A stretch of 64,000 bases of DNA. Origin: Sulfopaludibacter sp035606355 (GTDB lineage: Bacteria > Acidobacteriota > Terriglobia > Bryobacterales > Bryobacteraceae). The notes under the pieces were generated by a model, which was not told the DNA's origin, searched no databases, and saw only the letters and a program-made list of their open reading frames with translations. Below, one piece after another: positions 16,049 through 24,959 of this stretch. How positions within the stretch are numbered: the first letter of the stretch is position 1; each line of letters begins with the position of its first letter. Location of the stretch: positions 124,001 through 188,000 of the forward strand of contig DATNFO010000024.1 of NCBI GenBank assembly GCA_035606355.1, written 5' to 3'. A program made the position numbers and the translations under genes.

Positions 16049-16996
16049 TTACCAGAGGAAGGCGCGCCAGAGAGCGACCGTGAGGGCGTGGGTCACCAGG
16101 CCCGCCCGGATGTCGCCGGCCTGGTTGCGGGCGCGGCCGCAGAACCAGCCGAGCGCTCCGGCGAGCGGCACCCACGACCAGCCTCGATAGAAGTAGTGCA
16201 CCAGGCCGAACACGGCGGAGGCGAGCAGCAGCGCGATTTGCGGGCTCGCGGTCCAGTCTTCCAGCCACTGCTGAAAAACGCCGCGCACCAGAAACTCTTC
16301 CCAAAGTCCGACCACCCAGAGGAACGCAAAGAACATCGCGACGGGCACCCAAATGGGTCGGGGCGCAACGAAATGGGTCGCTTTCAGGAGAAAGGCCAGG
16401 GCCGCGCCGATCGGCAGGAAATAGAGGAAATGGAGAGCGCCGATGCGCCAGTCGCGAACGCGCGGCCAGAAGCCGAACCCGGTTTCGGCGACGCGCCGCT
16501 GCAGCATCAGCACCAGAATCGAGACGATAAACAGCGAGATGCGGCCGATGGTGGCGAGATGTTCGCGGTGGAAGATCGGGTAGACGAAATCGAAGTAACG
16601 GCCGAGGGAAACAGCGCCGGTGAGCGCTAGAAAGGCGAGGTCGGTGAGCCGCCCGGCGGGCAGTACGATGTACCAGAGGCTCCAGGCGGCGGCCACGGCG
16701 GCGAGCCGGAGGAACGCCGTGAAGTCGAAGGGAATTGCGCCACAGCAGCAGATCAGATACGGCAAAAGGGTCGCGGCGATCAGCCAAATGGGAAGCATGC
16801 GGCCGGCGAGGCGTTCGCGGACCGCTGGAAAACCGGCGGCCAGATAGAATGGGAACTGAACACAAAAGGCGGCAAGCACAGGCAGTGCCGCCGGAAGCGG
16901 TATGCCTTTGGCTCGCGCGTATAGCACCCCGAACGCACTCAGCAGGATCCAGCCGGTCAACAGAGCCGCCCGGAAGCCGCCGAGCGATTTGGCCAT
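16049..16996 (-). CDS. CPBP family intramembrane metalloprotease (CAAX/Abi type)
   Basis: A protein of about 315 residues with roughly eight hydrophobic segments. The CPBP motifs are present: EEFLVR near residue 230 (EExxxR), a following FGLVHYFY (FxxxH) and a C-terminal VTHAL. Such proteases act inside the membrane; the substrate is unknown. The start is taken at ATG 16996 (MAKSLGG), just before the first membrane helix; ATG 17005 is also possible. Both starts overlap the divergently transcribed secreted protein gene. Confidence 0.82.
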   Translation of the reverse strand: MAKSLGGFRAALLTGWILLSAFGVLYARAKGIPLPAALPVLAAFCVQFPFYLAAGFPAVRERLAGRMLPIWLIAATLLPYLICCCGAIPFDFTAFLRLAAVAAAWSLWYIVLPAGRLTDLAFLALTGAVSLGRYFDFVYPIFHREHLATIGRISLFIVSILVLMLQRRVAETGFGFWPRVRDWRIGALHFLYFLPIGAALAFLLKATHFVAPRPIWVPVAMFFAFLWVVGLWEEFLVRGVFQQWLEDWTASPQIALLLASAVFGLVHYFYRGWSWVPLAGALGWFCGRARNQAGDIRAGLVTHALTVALWRAFLW

Positions 16997-17711
16997 CGCG
17001 CTCATTCTAGCACTGGCGGCGGTCGCGCCCCTGCGGGCGCAGACGGAGCCACCCGACAATCTCGCGAAGCTGGTGGCGCACCGGGAAACCGAGACGCAGG
17101 CTGAGCGCAATGAATACACCTACCGGCAGACGGTAACTCTGGATGAATTGGACGAACACGGCGCGATTCGCGGGACGTACCACGAGGTTCGGGACGTCAT
17201 TTTTTCGCCGCAGCATGAGCGCACCGAGCAGACGATCGGGAAAGTGCGGAATGCGCTGCAGTCGCTCATTCTGACGCCGGAGGATTTTCACGATATTCGC
17301 GAAATTCAGCCGCTGGTCCTCACTGAGGAACTGCTCTGGAATTACGAAACGAAGTTCAAGGGCGAGGAGACGGTGGACAACGTGGACTGCTGGGTGCTTC
17401 AGGTGCGGCCGCGGCAGATTCTGGAGGGGCAGCGATTCTTCGACGGCATGCTGTGGGTGGATAAGACTGAGTACAACATTGTGCGCATGTACGGGTCGGC
17501 CGTTCCACAGATCCGCACGCTGAAGAGTGAGAATCTGTTCCCGCGGTTCACCACGATTCGCAAGCCGGTGGATGGCAAGCACTGGTTTCCCGTCTACACC
17601 TACGCCGACGATACCCTGCAGTTCCGCAGCGGTCCGTTGCGGGAACGGCTGCGCATCGAATACAGCGACTATAAGCGATTCGGAGCGCAGTCCACATTTA
17701 CGCCGCACTAG
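16989..17711 (+). CDS. secreted LolA-like protein of unknown function
   Basis: The mature part (after a signal peptide ending near LRAQ) has outer-membrane-lipoprotein-carrier-like features: alternating strands, a CWVLQVRPRQ segment, a FFDGMLWVDKTEYNIVRM strand pair and a FTTIRKPVDGKHWFP segment. The frame is open from 16902, but the hydrophobic signal starts at LAIALILALAAVAP, so a TTG start at 16989 is most likely; the start is uncertain. If so, its 5' end overlaps the divergent CPBP gene by at least 8 bp. Ends 3 bp into the flgL stop region, tail to tail. Function unknown. Confidence 0.7.
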   Translation: MAIALILALAAVAPLRAQTEPPDNLAKLVAHRETETQAERNEYTYRQTVTLDELDEHGAIRGTYHEVRDVIFSPQHERTEQTIGKVRNALQSLILTPEDFHDIREIQPLVLTEELLWNYETKFKGEETVDNVDCWVLQVRPRQILEGQRFFDGMLWVDKTEYNIVRMYGSAVPQIRTLKSENLFPRFTTIRKPVDGKHWFPVYTYADDTLQFRSGPLRERLRIEYSDYKRFGAQSTFTPH

Positions 17712-18658
17712 CCCAGGAAGTTAAACAGGGTCTGCGAGGGCATTTTGGCCTGCATGGCGAAGGCGGCCTGCAACTGCGTCGAGGTCTGCGTGAGAGCGAG
17801 CGCCGCGGCAGTGGGGTCGGCATCTTCAATGTCGCTGACTTCGCCGGTGAGCTGGGAATCGTACTTCGTCGCGAAGGTGGCGGCGGATTGGATTCGGTCC
17901 TCCACGGTTCCGTAGAACGCTTGTGCGTTGTTGAGGTGTTGAGACGCGGCTTTTATCGACGTGAGGGAGCCCTGGATTCCCGATTCATCGTTGTTCAGCA
18001 GCGCAAGGCGGAGCGTGTTCACGGCCGCGAATACGTTATCCTCAGCGGGGGCCGCTGGAGTGGTGTTGCCGCTATCGTCCGTCGAGGCCGGCGTGGTGTC
18101 GTCGAAGATCCCGGCGGCTGTTTCCGACGCGGCAAACGTCCCGCCGGAGGGGTCTTCCACCACCCGCGTGGCGCTTGCAGCCGTCAGTTGATCGACGCCC
18201 GTGGGCGCAGCGAGGTCCAGTTGGTACGACGTGCTTCCGTCCAGGTCGCCGCTGAAAATGTAGCGCCCCTGCACTTGTGTCTGGCTGATCGAGACCATCT
18301 GCTCCATCAGCGATTGCACTTCCTGCGCGAGGCTCTGGCGGCCATCCGCGGTGGCTGTGCCGCTCGCGCCTTCGGTGGCCAACTGCGTCACACGGTCCAT
18401 GATATCGATGGCCGAACTGATCGCCGAATCGGCTGTTTCGGCATCCGTTTTCGCGAGGCTCAGGTTGCTCTCGATCTGTTTGTTGTGGGCCATGTCCGTG
18501 CGAAGCTGCAGCAGGGCGGGGAGTTTGCTCGGGTCGTCCGACGCCGATTGCAGCCGCTTGCCCGACGACACTTGCGCGTTCACCAGCGCGAGCTGCCGCT
18601 GAATGCGATCCACGGCTGCCAGAAACAGCGTATTGCCCGGTGAGAGATTCGTGCTCAT
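17708..18658 (-). CDS. flgL: flagellar hook-associated protein 3 FlgL
   Basis: Junction protein between hook and filament. The 316-residue product has flagellin-like termini: N-terminal NTLFLAAVDRIQRQLALVNAQVSSGKRL-type D0/D1 coil and a C-terminal AALALTQTSTQLQAAFAM coil. The middle variable part is Thr/Ala-rich. It is the last gene of the flgM-flgN-flgK-flgL operon, 8 bp behind flgK. Confidence 0.93.
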   Translation of the reverse strand: MSTNLSPGNTLFLAAVDRIQRQLALVNAQVSSGKRLQSASDDPSKLPALLQLRTDMAHNKQIESNLSLAKTDAETADSAISSAIDIMDRVTQLATEGASGTATADGRQSLAQEVQSLMEQMVSISQTQVQGRYIFSGDLDGSTSYQLDLAAPTGVDQLTAASATRVVEDPSGGTFAASETAAGIFDDTTPASTDDSGNTTPAAPAEDNVFAAVNTLRLALLNNDESGIQGSLTSIKAASQHLNNAQAFYGTVEDRIQSAATFATKYDSQLTGEVSDIEDADPTAAALALTQTSTQLQAAFAMQAKMPSQTLFNFLG

Positions 18659-18666
18659 TTGCCTCC

Positions 18667-20112
18667 TTAGCTGCCGGTCAGAATATTGAGGACATCCTGC
18701 GTGAGCTGGTTCAGAACGCTCACCAGCTTCGAGTTGGCTTCATATGCCTGCTGAAACTGAACGAGCGTGATGGCTTCCTGGTCCAGATCCACGCCGGATG
18801 ATTGCTTGCGAAGGTTCTGCGCCTGCGCGACGGCCGATTGCTGCACTTGTTGCTCATCGGTGGCGCTAATGAGTTGACTGCCGATACGGGAGGCGATGCC
18901 GCCGTAATATGCCGTAAAACTTTGGCCGTCGATCTGGCCGGCGCTGTCTTGCGGGTTTGATAATGCCGAAAGAGCGAGTGGGATCCCGTTCGCCGATTCA
19001 GGCGGCCCCGGGTCGATCGCGGCGAGTTGCCCCGCGGTAATCGCGGGATTGACCCGCAGCGACGCGGCCGCATGCGTCGCGTCGGAAGCGTCGTAGGTGA
19101 ACAGCGCGACGCCGGGTTGCGGAGACGGCCCGCCAGAGATATTGCCGCCGGTGAGCAACTGGTTGACGCGGTCGGCGAACTGCGCCGCCAATTGGTTGAT
19201 CGCGCCCGGTTGCCAGGCATCGCCCATCAGCCCGGGCAGCGTCGTGTTCCGCATCGTCACCAGAGCGCCAAGTTGTCCGGAGGTGGTCGCGGAAGTGATA
19301 TCGGTTCCGTCGCTGGCTTTGATTTGCGCGAGCGGAGGCGCTGACATGTTGGTGGGCGGCGGATTCTGCGGCTGCACCAGACCGAAGCTGATCGCATACT
19401 GCTGTCCCTCGATGAGGAGCGGCGTCTGGCCGTTCAACATCACCGTTACCGTGCCATCGGCTTGGGGATTAGCCGTGAAACTCACGTATGTGGACAGTTG
19501 CTCCAGGGCGGAGTGCACTTCGGCATCGAGGCCGGCATCGTGGCGGTCGCCCTGCATCACGTCCTGGTTGTATTGCCGCAATTGCGCGACGATGCCGTTC
19601 ACGGTGGCTACGGTCTGTTGCAACTGGCGGTTCGTGTCCTGCGCGACCGTGGTCAACCCGGCGGCGGTGTCGCGGAAGGCATTCGCCAGATCCGTCGCCT
19701 GATTCAGAACTCCTTGCCGGGCGATGCTGTCGTTCGGTGTCTGGCCCCACGCCGAAAAGGCCTGCAAGAGGTTGTTTAACGCCAGCGGAATTCCGGTATC
19801 GCCCGATATATCGAAACGAGTTTGCAGTGCGGTGAGGCTGCTCACCTGCTGGCTCGCCGCGCCGAGCATGGTAGTTTGCTGCCGGACGGCTTCTTCCGCA
19901 TACTCATCGCGTGAACTGAGCACTTCTCCGGCTTTTACGCCGCCGCTATCGCCTGTGGAGGGGTCGAACGGGAGCGCAATCAGCGTTTGGGTTTGCTGCA
20001 CATAACCGGGAGTCGACGCGTTCGCCACGTTATTCTGCGTAACCTGGAGCACTTGGCTATAGGCGTCCAAAGCCCGCGCCGAGTTCGTCAGTGCCGCCAG
20101 TAGATTCGCCAT
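18667..20112 (-). CDS. flgK: flagellar hook-associated protein 1 FlgK
   Basis: First hook-filament junction protein. The start at 20112 (MANLLAALTNSARAL) has AGGAAG upstream and gives a 481-residue product with the rod/hook-type N-terminal motif NNVANASTPGYV and the C-terminal QQAYEANSKLVSVLNQL segment. The reading frame extends further upstream to 20316, but that part overlaps flgN and is not FlgK-like. Confidence 0.95.
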   Translation of the reverse strand: MANLLAALTNSARALDAYSQVLQVTQNNVANASTPGYVQQTQTLIALPFDPSTGDSGGVKAGEVLSSRDEYAEEAVRQQTTMLGAASQQVSSLTALQTRFDISGDTGIPLALNNLLQAFSAWGQTPNDSIARQGVLNQATDLANAFRDTAAGLTTVAQDTNRQLQQTVATVNGIVAQLRQYNQDVMQGDRHDAGLDAEVHSALEQLSTYVSFTANPQADGTVTVMLNGQTPLLIEGQQYAISFGLVQPQNPPPTNMSAPPLAQIKASDGTDITSATTSGQLGALVTMRNTTLPGLMGDAWQPGAINQLAAQFADRVNQLLTGGNISGGPSPQPGVALFTYDASDATHAAASLRVNPAITAGQLAAIDPGPPESANGIPLALSALSNPQDSAGQIDGQSFTAYYGGIASRIGSQLISATDEQQVQQSAVAQAQNLRKQSSGVDLDQEAITLVQFQQAYEANSKLVSVLNQLTQDVLNILTGS

Positions 20113-20119
20113 TTCTTCC

Positions 20120-20461
20120 TCAACCTTGCAGGCAAATCCGGTGAGTGCCCGCCGGCACGGCAGCTCCACCGAAGGGCGTGTATCCCGCAGTCTGCGCGCC
20201 CAAAATTCTGCCCCAACCCTCGTAAAACCGCCTGGCGCGTTCCAGGAGAAAGGCGGCCTTTTGAACCTCGCGCCGCAGATCGAGCACGCCGGGAAGCGCA
20301 GATGCGCCGATGTCACCGGTGGGCTGGGCCATTTCCGCGATCGCAGCAGCCAGAGCTTCCGCCGACCTTGTTAATGCGTCGGGATTGGGTGTCAGCAGAG
20401 CCGCCACCGCCGTTTCGACGTGCGCTTTCGCGATCCGAAGCCGCTCTCCAGCGTCCTCCAT
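20120..20461 (-). CDS. flgN: FlgN-like flagellar export chaperone
   Basis: A 113-residue, mostly helical protein starting MEDAGERLRIAKAHVETAV. Sequence is poorly conserved, but its size, helical character and position between flgM and flgK fit FlgN, the chaperone that keeps FlgK and FlgL export-competent. Called mainly from context. It ends 7 bp before flgK and starts 1 bp after the flgM stop. Confidence 0.65.
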   Translation of the reverse strand: MEDAGERLRIAKAHVETAVAALLTPNPDALTRSAEALAAAIAEMAQPTGDIGASALPGVLDLRREVQKAAFLLERARRFYEGWGRILGAQTAGYTPFGGAAVPAGTHRICLQG

Positions 20462-20462
20462 C

Positions 20463-20783
20463 CTAAGCTCCTTCCGGCACACTGGCGCTGAGAGCGTCGG
20501 CGATCATTCCACGGCTGGTGGCCACCGAATCGGGACGGTACGTGCCTGCGCGATACGCGCTCGCCAGTTGAGCAACGCGCTCCGCCCGGCCGGCGCTAAA
20601 GCCGGTGAGCGCCCGCGCGAGGCTGCTCAACGTGCCGCTTAACTCCACGCGATCGCCGGACCCTCCGGCGCCCGAAGATCCGCTGCGAGCCACGCCGTCA
20701 CCCCGTTCACTCCGCCCGGTTTCCTGCGTTCTGCCCGATTCGGCCGCCGATGCGGGCGTCAGATTTCGATCGAAAACTTTCAT
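20463..20783 (-). CDS. flgM: anti-sigma-28 factor FlgM
   Basis: Binds and inhibits FliA until it is secreted through the completed hook-basal body. The 106-residue protein has a disordered, Gly/Ser-rich N-terminal half and a C-terminal sigma-binding part typical of FlgM (DRVELSGTLSSLARAL, then RVAQLASAYRAGTYRPDS and MIADAL). It is the first gene of the flgMNKL operon and is preceded by a consensus sigma-28 promoter, so it would be under its own target, the usual feedback arrangement. Confidence 0.88.
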   Translation of the reverse strand: MKVFDRNLTPASAAESGRTQETGRSERGDGVARSGSSGAGGSGDRVELSGTLSSLARALTGFSAGRAERVAQLASAYRAGTYRPDSVATSRGMIADALSASVPEGA

Positions 20784-20812
20784 TAGCCGAGCGCTTCCTT
20801 CGCTCTACACAT

Positions 20813-20839
20813 TTATCGGCGGAACGCTGAATTCCTTTA
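20813..20839 (-). promoter_or_regulatory. consensus sigma-28 (FliA) promoter of flgMNKL
   Basis: On the minus strand the sequence reads TAAA, 15 bases, GCCGATAA, an exact match to the enterobacterial FliA consensus, ending 29 bp before the flgM start codon. The fliA gene at 26197-26952 supplies the cognate factor. Confidence 0.88.
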
Positions 20840-20914
20840 GGTCGCCCGGCAAAGAATTTTCGATCCGGCTCTAGAGCCTGCGCTCCTGCCTGCCGATTAC
20901 CTCACTGAGCCAAT

Positions 20915-22264
20915 ATGCAAACTCCTCGCATTCTGTGGATTAGTGCCGCGCCTACAGGCCGCGTTTCCGAAGCGGACTGCGTTCCCACCGGCTGGACCGT
21001 CCACCGGCGGCAGCCGGAGGAAATCGGTGCGGCTCTGGCCATCTCTGCCTACGACGCCATCGTTCTACAGATGCCGCTCTCGAGATGGACCCTCGAACGG
21101 GTTCTCCGGCCGGCAGAAAGTGGCGCGGCCGGCATCCCTATCCTGCTTCGCGGCGCGAGCGCGGGCGAAGCGGAGGAGTGGGCTCACTTCGGCGCGGCCA
21201 CACTGTCAGCCGGCGCCGAGGCGTGGACCGAACTCGCCGCGATGCTCCAGCCCTTGCCTGCGGCAGCCCCGGTTCAAGATCCCCGCGAGCCATGGGAGGA
21301 TCTGCTGGTGGGAGACAGTCGCGAACTGAGGCAGGTGGTCAGCATCGTCCGCCTGGTGGCGCGCCGGCGGTGCACCGTGCTCATCACCGGCGAAACCGGC
21401 ACCGGAAAGGAAATGGCGGCCCGCTGCCTGCACCTTGCCAGCGGCCGGCAGGGTCCGCTGGTTGCGGTAAACTGCGGCGCATTGCCTGAGAACCTGTTGG
21501 AAGACGAGCTTTTCGGACATGTGAAGGGGGCATTCACGGGGGCGGTGGGCAATCGCGTCGGACGCTTTGAGCAGGCGCGCGGCGGCACCATCTTTCTGGA
21601 CGAAATCGGCGAACTTCCCGCGCAATTGCAGGTCAAGCTGCTCCGCGTTCTGCAGGAGCGCGAGTTTCAGCGGCTCGGCAGTTCCGAGACCATCCATGCC
21701 GATGTCCGCGTGGTGGCGGCGACGAACTGCGACCTGCTGGAAGCTATTGAATCGGGCCGCTTCCGCGAAGATCTTTACTACCGTTTAAACGTGGTTCCTG
21801 TACAGATGCCGAGCCTGCGCGAGCGGCCGGCCGACGTGGCTCTTCTGGCCCGGCACTTCGTGGCCAAAGTCTGCCGCGCAGAGCAACTGTCCCTGAAGCA
21901 ACTCGATGACGATGCCGTCGACCGTCTGAGCGCATATCCGTGGCCCGGAAATGTCCGTCAGCTCGAAAATGCGATCGAAATGGCTGTCGCGCTGAGCGGC
22001 CAACGGGAATTCCTGAGTGCCGCCGATTTTCCTTTGCCGGCCGCCCGGCCGCAGAAGACTACGCGGCCCGCCGCGCCGGTGGTCGCAGTGCCGGATCACG
22101 GCCTGGACTACGAACAGACCATCGCGATCATCGAACGCTCCATCCTGCGGCAGGCGCTCGAAAGGACGCACGGCAATAAAAAAGCCGCCGCCGACATGTT
22201 GCGGCTCAAACGCACAACGCTCGCGGCCAAGATGCGCGTTCTGGAAGGCCAGGCAGTCTGTTGA
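20915..22264 (+). CDS. sigma-54-dependent activator with degenerate receiver, FleQ/FlrA-like
   Basis: A 449-residue transcription activator. Residues 1-115 look like a receiver fold, but the phosphoacceptor position reads DAIVLQMP (Gln instead of Asp), so it is a pseudo-receiver as in FleQ. The AAA+ domain has Walker A GETGTGKE near 159, the sigma-54 contact loop GAFTGA near 205 and Walker B IFLDEIGE. A Fis-type helix-turn-helix ends the protein (NKKAAADMLRLKRTTLAAKM). Its position inside the flagellar cluster suggests a master activator of flagellar genes, though no sigma-54 promoter was identified nearby. It diverges from flgM and converges with the minus-strand operon. Confidence 0.87.
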   Translation: MQTPRILWISAAPTGRVSEADCVPTGWTVHRRQPEEIGAALAISAYDAIVLQMPLSRWTLERVLRPAESGAAGIPILLRGASAGEAEEWAHFGAATLSAGAEAWTELAAMLQPLPAAAPVQDPREPWEDLLVGDSRELRQVVSIVRLVARRRCTVLITGETGTGKEMAARCLHLASGRQGPLVAVNCGALPENLLEDELFGHVKGAFTGAVGNRVGRFEQARGGTIFLDEIGELPAQLQVKLLRVLQEREFQRLGSSETIHADVRVVAATNCDLLEAIESGRFREDLYYRLNVVPVQMPSLRERPADVALLARHFVAKVCRAEQLSLKQLDDDAVDRLSAYPWPGNVRQLENAIEMAVALSGQREFLSAADFPLPAARPQKTTRPAAPVVAVPDHGLDYEQTIAIIERSILRQALERTHGNKKAAADMLRLKRTTLAAKMRVLEGQAVC

Positions 22265-22279
22265 TGCGAATGCCGGCCT

Positions 22280-24115
22280 CTACCAGAGGTAATCTTTGGC
22301 GATGTCGCGCTTATCATGCCCGTCCAGCACATGCACCACGCGAATCTTCTTGAGCGACACCGGCGACAACTGACCAATCGGGATGTAGACGATGGTGCGG
22401 CCCACTCGCGAAGCGATCGCCCGGAAGATGCTCCGGGGAGGCCGCGCAGCCACATACACCACATATCGATGAATCGAATAATCCAGGGCCGCAAGCAGCA
22501 GGCGCTCGGCATTCGATTCCGCCAACTCGTAATCGGCATCCTGCCAGACGTCATACATGCGGCGGGGCGGCAGACTCATGAGAAAACCCCCGTACTCCGC
22601 CCTTCCGATCCCGGGACCAACGAGATGGTCGAAGGGAAATGTTGAGTAGAAGGCCATGTCGGACTCGTTCTGGTTCTCGCCGAGCCATGTGGTCCTGTAA
22701 GGATAGCGGTCGTCGCGGTCCTGATCGAAAATCAGCACTACCGAGCCGGCCTCGCCGTACACCTTCTGAAAGCTGCGAACGTAGATCCGCTTCTCGTACC
22801 ATTTGCGAATGGTTTCGCGGATATCGATGCCGTCCAGCAGCGACGTGGTGAACGGCTCAACGCGCACACGCTCTTCCGACAGGATGCTCTTGCCCTTCTG
22901 CTTCAGAAAGCGCCCGTAATCCTCGACGACCAGGTCCTCGGGAGGATAGGAACAGATTCCGGCGCCATTGATCTGGCTGGCCCACTCTCCGGGGAACTTC
23001 TCCTTCTTGCGCGGCTTGAGGCCGTACGGGCGCAGACGGCGCTTGGTGCTCGGCAGACGGCGCCGCAAGCGAATGCGCCGGGTATCGCGCCACATTTCCT
23101 CGCCGGAAATGCGTACGGTCAGCAGGTCCGAACCGTCGCTTTGCGGCGGGTACCGGTTCGCCGATTCCCACACCTCCCACGCAAAGTTGTCGTCGGCGAC
23201 GCCGCGACCGGCGACGGCCAGATCGAAAATCCCGGCGGAGAGTTCATTGCCTGCGAGCGCGAGATTTCGCGAATACCGTGCCAGCAATCGCCGCTGCCAG
23301 TGCGCAATATGCTCGCCGGTGTTGGCCTCGTACTCCTTCTCGGCGTCGCGGAAAACAGCGAGCTGCGCGCGGCGGCGGTCGATCAGGTTCGCGTCCGTCA
23401 GAAGGTCGCGGAATTGTTCGTACCGCCATTGCAGAAACGGATACTCGATGGTGATTTCGGCAAGCGAATCGGGATGCGGATTGAGCAACTCGATGCCCTC
23501 GCGTCTCACCTTGGTCATGGGTTGTGCCTGCGGCTCTTCCATGGCGTCGAGGACCGGGTCCAGCAGGTTCAACGAAATCACCACCAGCACGCGTGCGAGC
23601 GGATTCGCACCCTGCAGCTTCCACGCGATGCCCGCCGCATGGCGCGCGAGTTCGTCATTGCGCGGCTGCGGGTGAAGGCGGTAGGCCTCGACGTAGCGCT
23701 GCAGCCCGATGTGCTGGATGGCATACGGATCGGGGTACGAATCCTTGAGATGCGGCCGTTCGCCGGCGTCCGGATCGGCGAACGTCACTTCGGCGCCGAT
23801 TTCGAGTGCCGTTCGCACGGCTTCGGTAAACGGATCGGCAGGCTCGATCGGGATGTAAACGGCCAGGTCGCCCGCCGTACTCTCATCCGGATAGAAGATC
23901 ATCGAGATCGCGGGAAGCCGTTTTACGCCGCGCTCCCATGCCTCTTGCAGCGTGACCGGCAGTTCCACGGCGACCACTTCGGGACGGTCGCGCAGAATCG
24001 CCTGACGCACCTCGCGCGCAAACTCCATGCGCCCGGGGACCACAGGCAGATAAGTGAACCGGCCGCGCTGGAGATTACCGAAATCAGGAAGCGCTAGATC
24101 GATTTCCCCGGACAT
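22280..24115 (-). CDS. unknown protein partnered with a MoxR-type ATPase
   Basis: A 611-residue soluble protein if started at ATG 24115 (MSGEIDLALPDFGNLQ), overlapping the ATPase gene by 32 bp; the frame is open to 24166. The N-terminal stretch (VREVRQAILRDRPEVVAVELPVT-like) resembles the opening beta-alpha unit of TraB/DUF5682-type proteins, which also pair with MoxR ATPases, but the usual active-site His is not visible. The middle is basic (RRIRLRRRLPSTKRRLRPYG) and the C-terminus has a SVVLIFDQDRDDRYPY segment. No signal peptide, membrane helix or recognisable enzyme motif. It is the last gene of the long flagellar-oriented operon. Family not recognised with confidence. Confidence 0.75.
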   Translation of the reverse strand: MSGEIDLALPDFGNLQRGRFTYLPVVPGRMEFAREVRQAILRDRPEVVAVELPVTLQEAWERGVKRLPAISMIFYPDESTAGDLAVYIPIEPADPFTEAVRTALEIGAEVTFADPDAGERPHLKDSYPDPYAIQHIGLQRYVEAYRLHPQPRNDELARHAAGIAWKLQGANPLARVLVVISLNLLDPVLDAMEEPQAQPMTKVRREGIELLNPHPDSLAEITIEYPFLQWRYEQFRDLLTDANLIDRRRAQLAVFRDAEKEYEANTGEHIAHWQRRLLARYSRNLALAGNELSAGIFDLAVAGRGVADDNFAWEVWESANRYPPQSDGSDLLTVRISGEEMWRDTRRIRLRRRLPSTKRRLRPYGLKPRKKEKFPGEWASQINGAGICSYPPEDLVVEDYGRFLKQKGKSILSEERVRVEPFTTSLLDGIDIRETIRKWYEKRIYVRSFQKVYGEAGSVVLIFDQDRDDRYPYRTTWLGENQNESDMAFYSTFPFDHLVGPGIGRAEYGGFLMSLPPRRMYDVWQDADYELAESNAERLLLAALDYSIHRYVVYVAARPPRSIFRAIASRVGRTIVYIPIGQLSPVSLKKIRVVHVLDGHDKRDIAKDYLW

Positions 24116-24926
24116 AGCGCAGGGCTTCTTCTCCCAAAACCTGGACAATCGCAATCTCCAGGGCATGTGTCTCGTGGGTTCGCTGCGTCGCCAGGCTCTT
24201 CAGCTTGAGTGCGAAGCGCGCCACGTTGATGCCGTCGCGCGCCGTGTAGCGTTCATCGGCAGCGTGCGCCATCTGAAGAAAATCCGTGACGTAGGCGAGG
24301 ATGCGCTCCTCGGCAAACGGCAGGTTTTCCTTGAGAATCTGATACTCCTCGTCGCGCTCCGGAAAATCGATAAAGATCTGCGGCTGCAGCCGCGAGTGGA
24401 TGTACTCGGGCAGCTCAAAAGTGGAAGCGTCGTCGTTCATCGTCGCCACCAGCCGGAATTGCGGGTGCGCCTTGATTTTAATTCCCGCGACGATCGATTC
24501 CACGTAGCGGCGATTGTCGAGCAGCGGAGCGAGGCTGGCCCAGCTCTTCTCGCTCATGCGATTTCCCTCGTCGAGAATCGCGATCCCGCCGCGGATCATT
24601 GCAGTCACCAGCGGCGAGGCCACGTACCGCAGGCTTCCGGCGCCTTCGATGACGGGTGTTACCAAAAGGTCTTCCGGGCGCGTATCCATGGTCGCCTGCA
24701 GAATGTAGACGTCGCGGCCCATACGCCGGCCGGCGGCATACGCCAAAGTCGTCTTGCCGACCCCGGGCTTGCCAAGCAGCCGCGGATTCATGGGCAAGTC
24801 CTGCTCGTTAACAACCATCCAGGCGGCCAGAAGCTGGCGCATGAGCTCATCCTGCCCGACCCACTGGATCGTGAGTTCGTCGGGATGCGCCAGGTGAAGA
24901 GTGACGCCTTCGATTTCGACCGTCAT
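24084..24926 (-). CDS. MoxR-type AAA+ ATPase
   Basis: A 280-residue AAA+ ATPase with Walker A GKPGVGKTT near residue 52, Walker B IAILDEGNRM near 114, sensor 1 RLVATMND near 158 and an arginine-rich second region (IHSRLQPQIFIDFPERDEE) typical of the MoxR/RavA/NorQ branch. MoxR proteins act as chaperone-like remodelers for a partner encoded next to them; here the partner is the 611-residue protein whose start codon lies within this gene. It begins 33 bp behind the DUF2802-like gene, in the orientation of the flagellar operon. No von Willebrand A partner gene is present. Confidence 0.85.
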   Translation of the reverse strand: MTVEIEGVTLHLAHPDELTIQWVGQDELMRQLLAAWMVVNEQDLPMNPRLLGKPGVGKTTLAYAAGRRMGRDVYILQATMDTRPEDLLVTPVIEGAGSLRYVASPLVTAMIRGGIAILDEGNRMSEKSWASLAPLLDNRRYVESIVAGIKIKAHPQFRLVATMNDDASTFELPEYIHSRLQPQIFIDFPERDEEYQILKENLPFAEERILAYVTDFLQMAHAADERYTARDGINVARFALKLKSLATQRTHETHALEIAIVQVLGEEALRYVRGNRSSAS

Positions 24927-24959
24927 AGCTATGTACCATTATCGGGCAGGACGGCCGGA

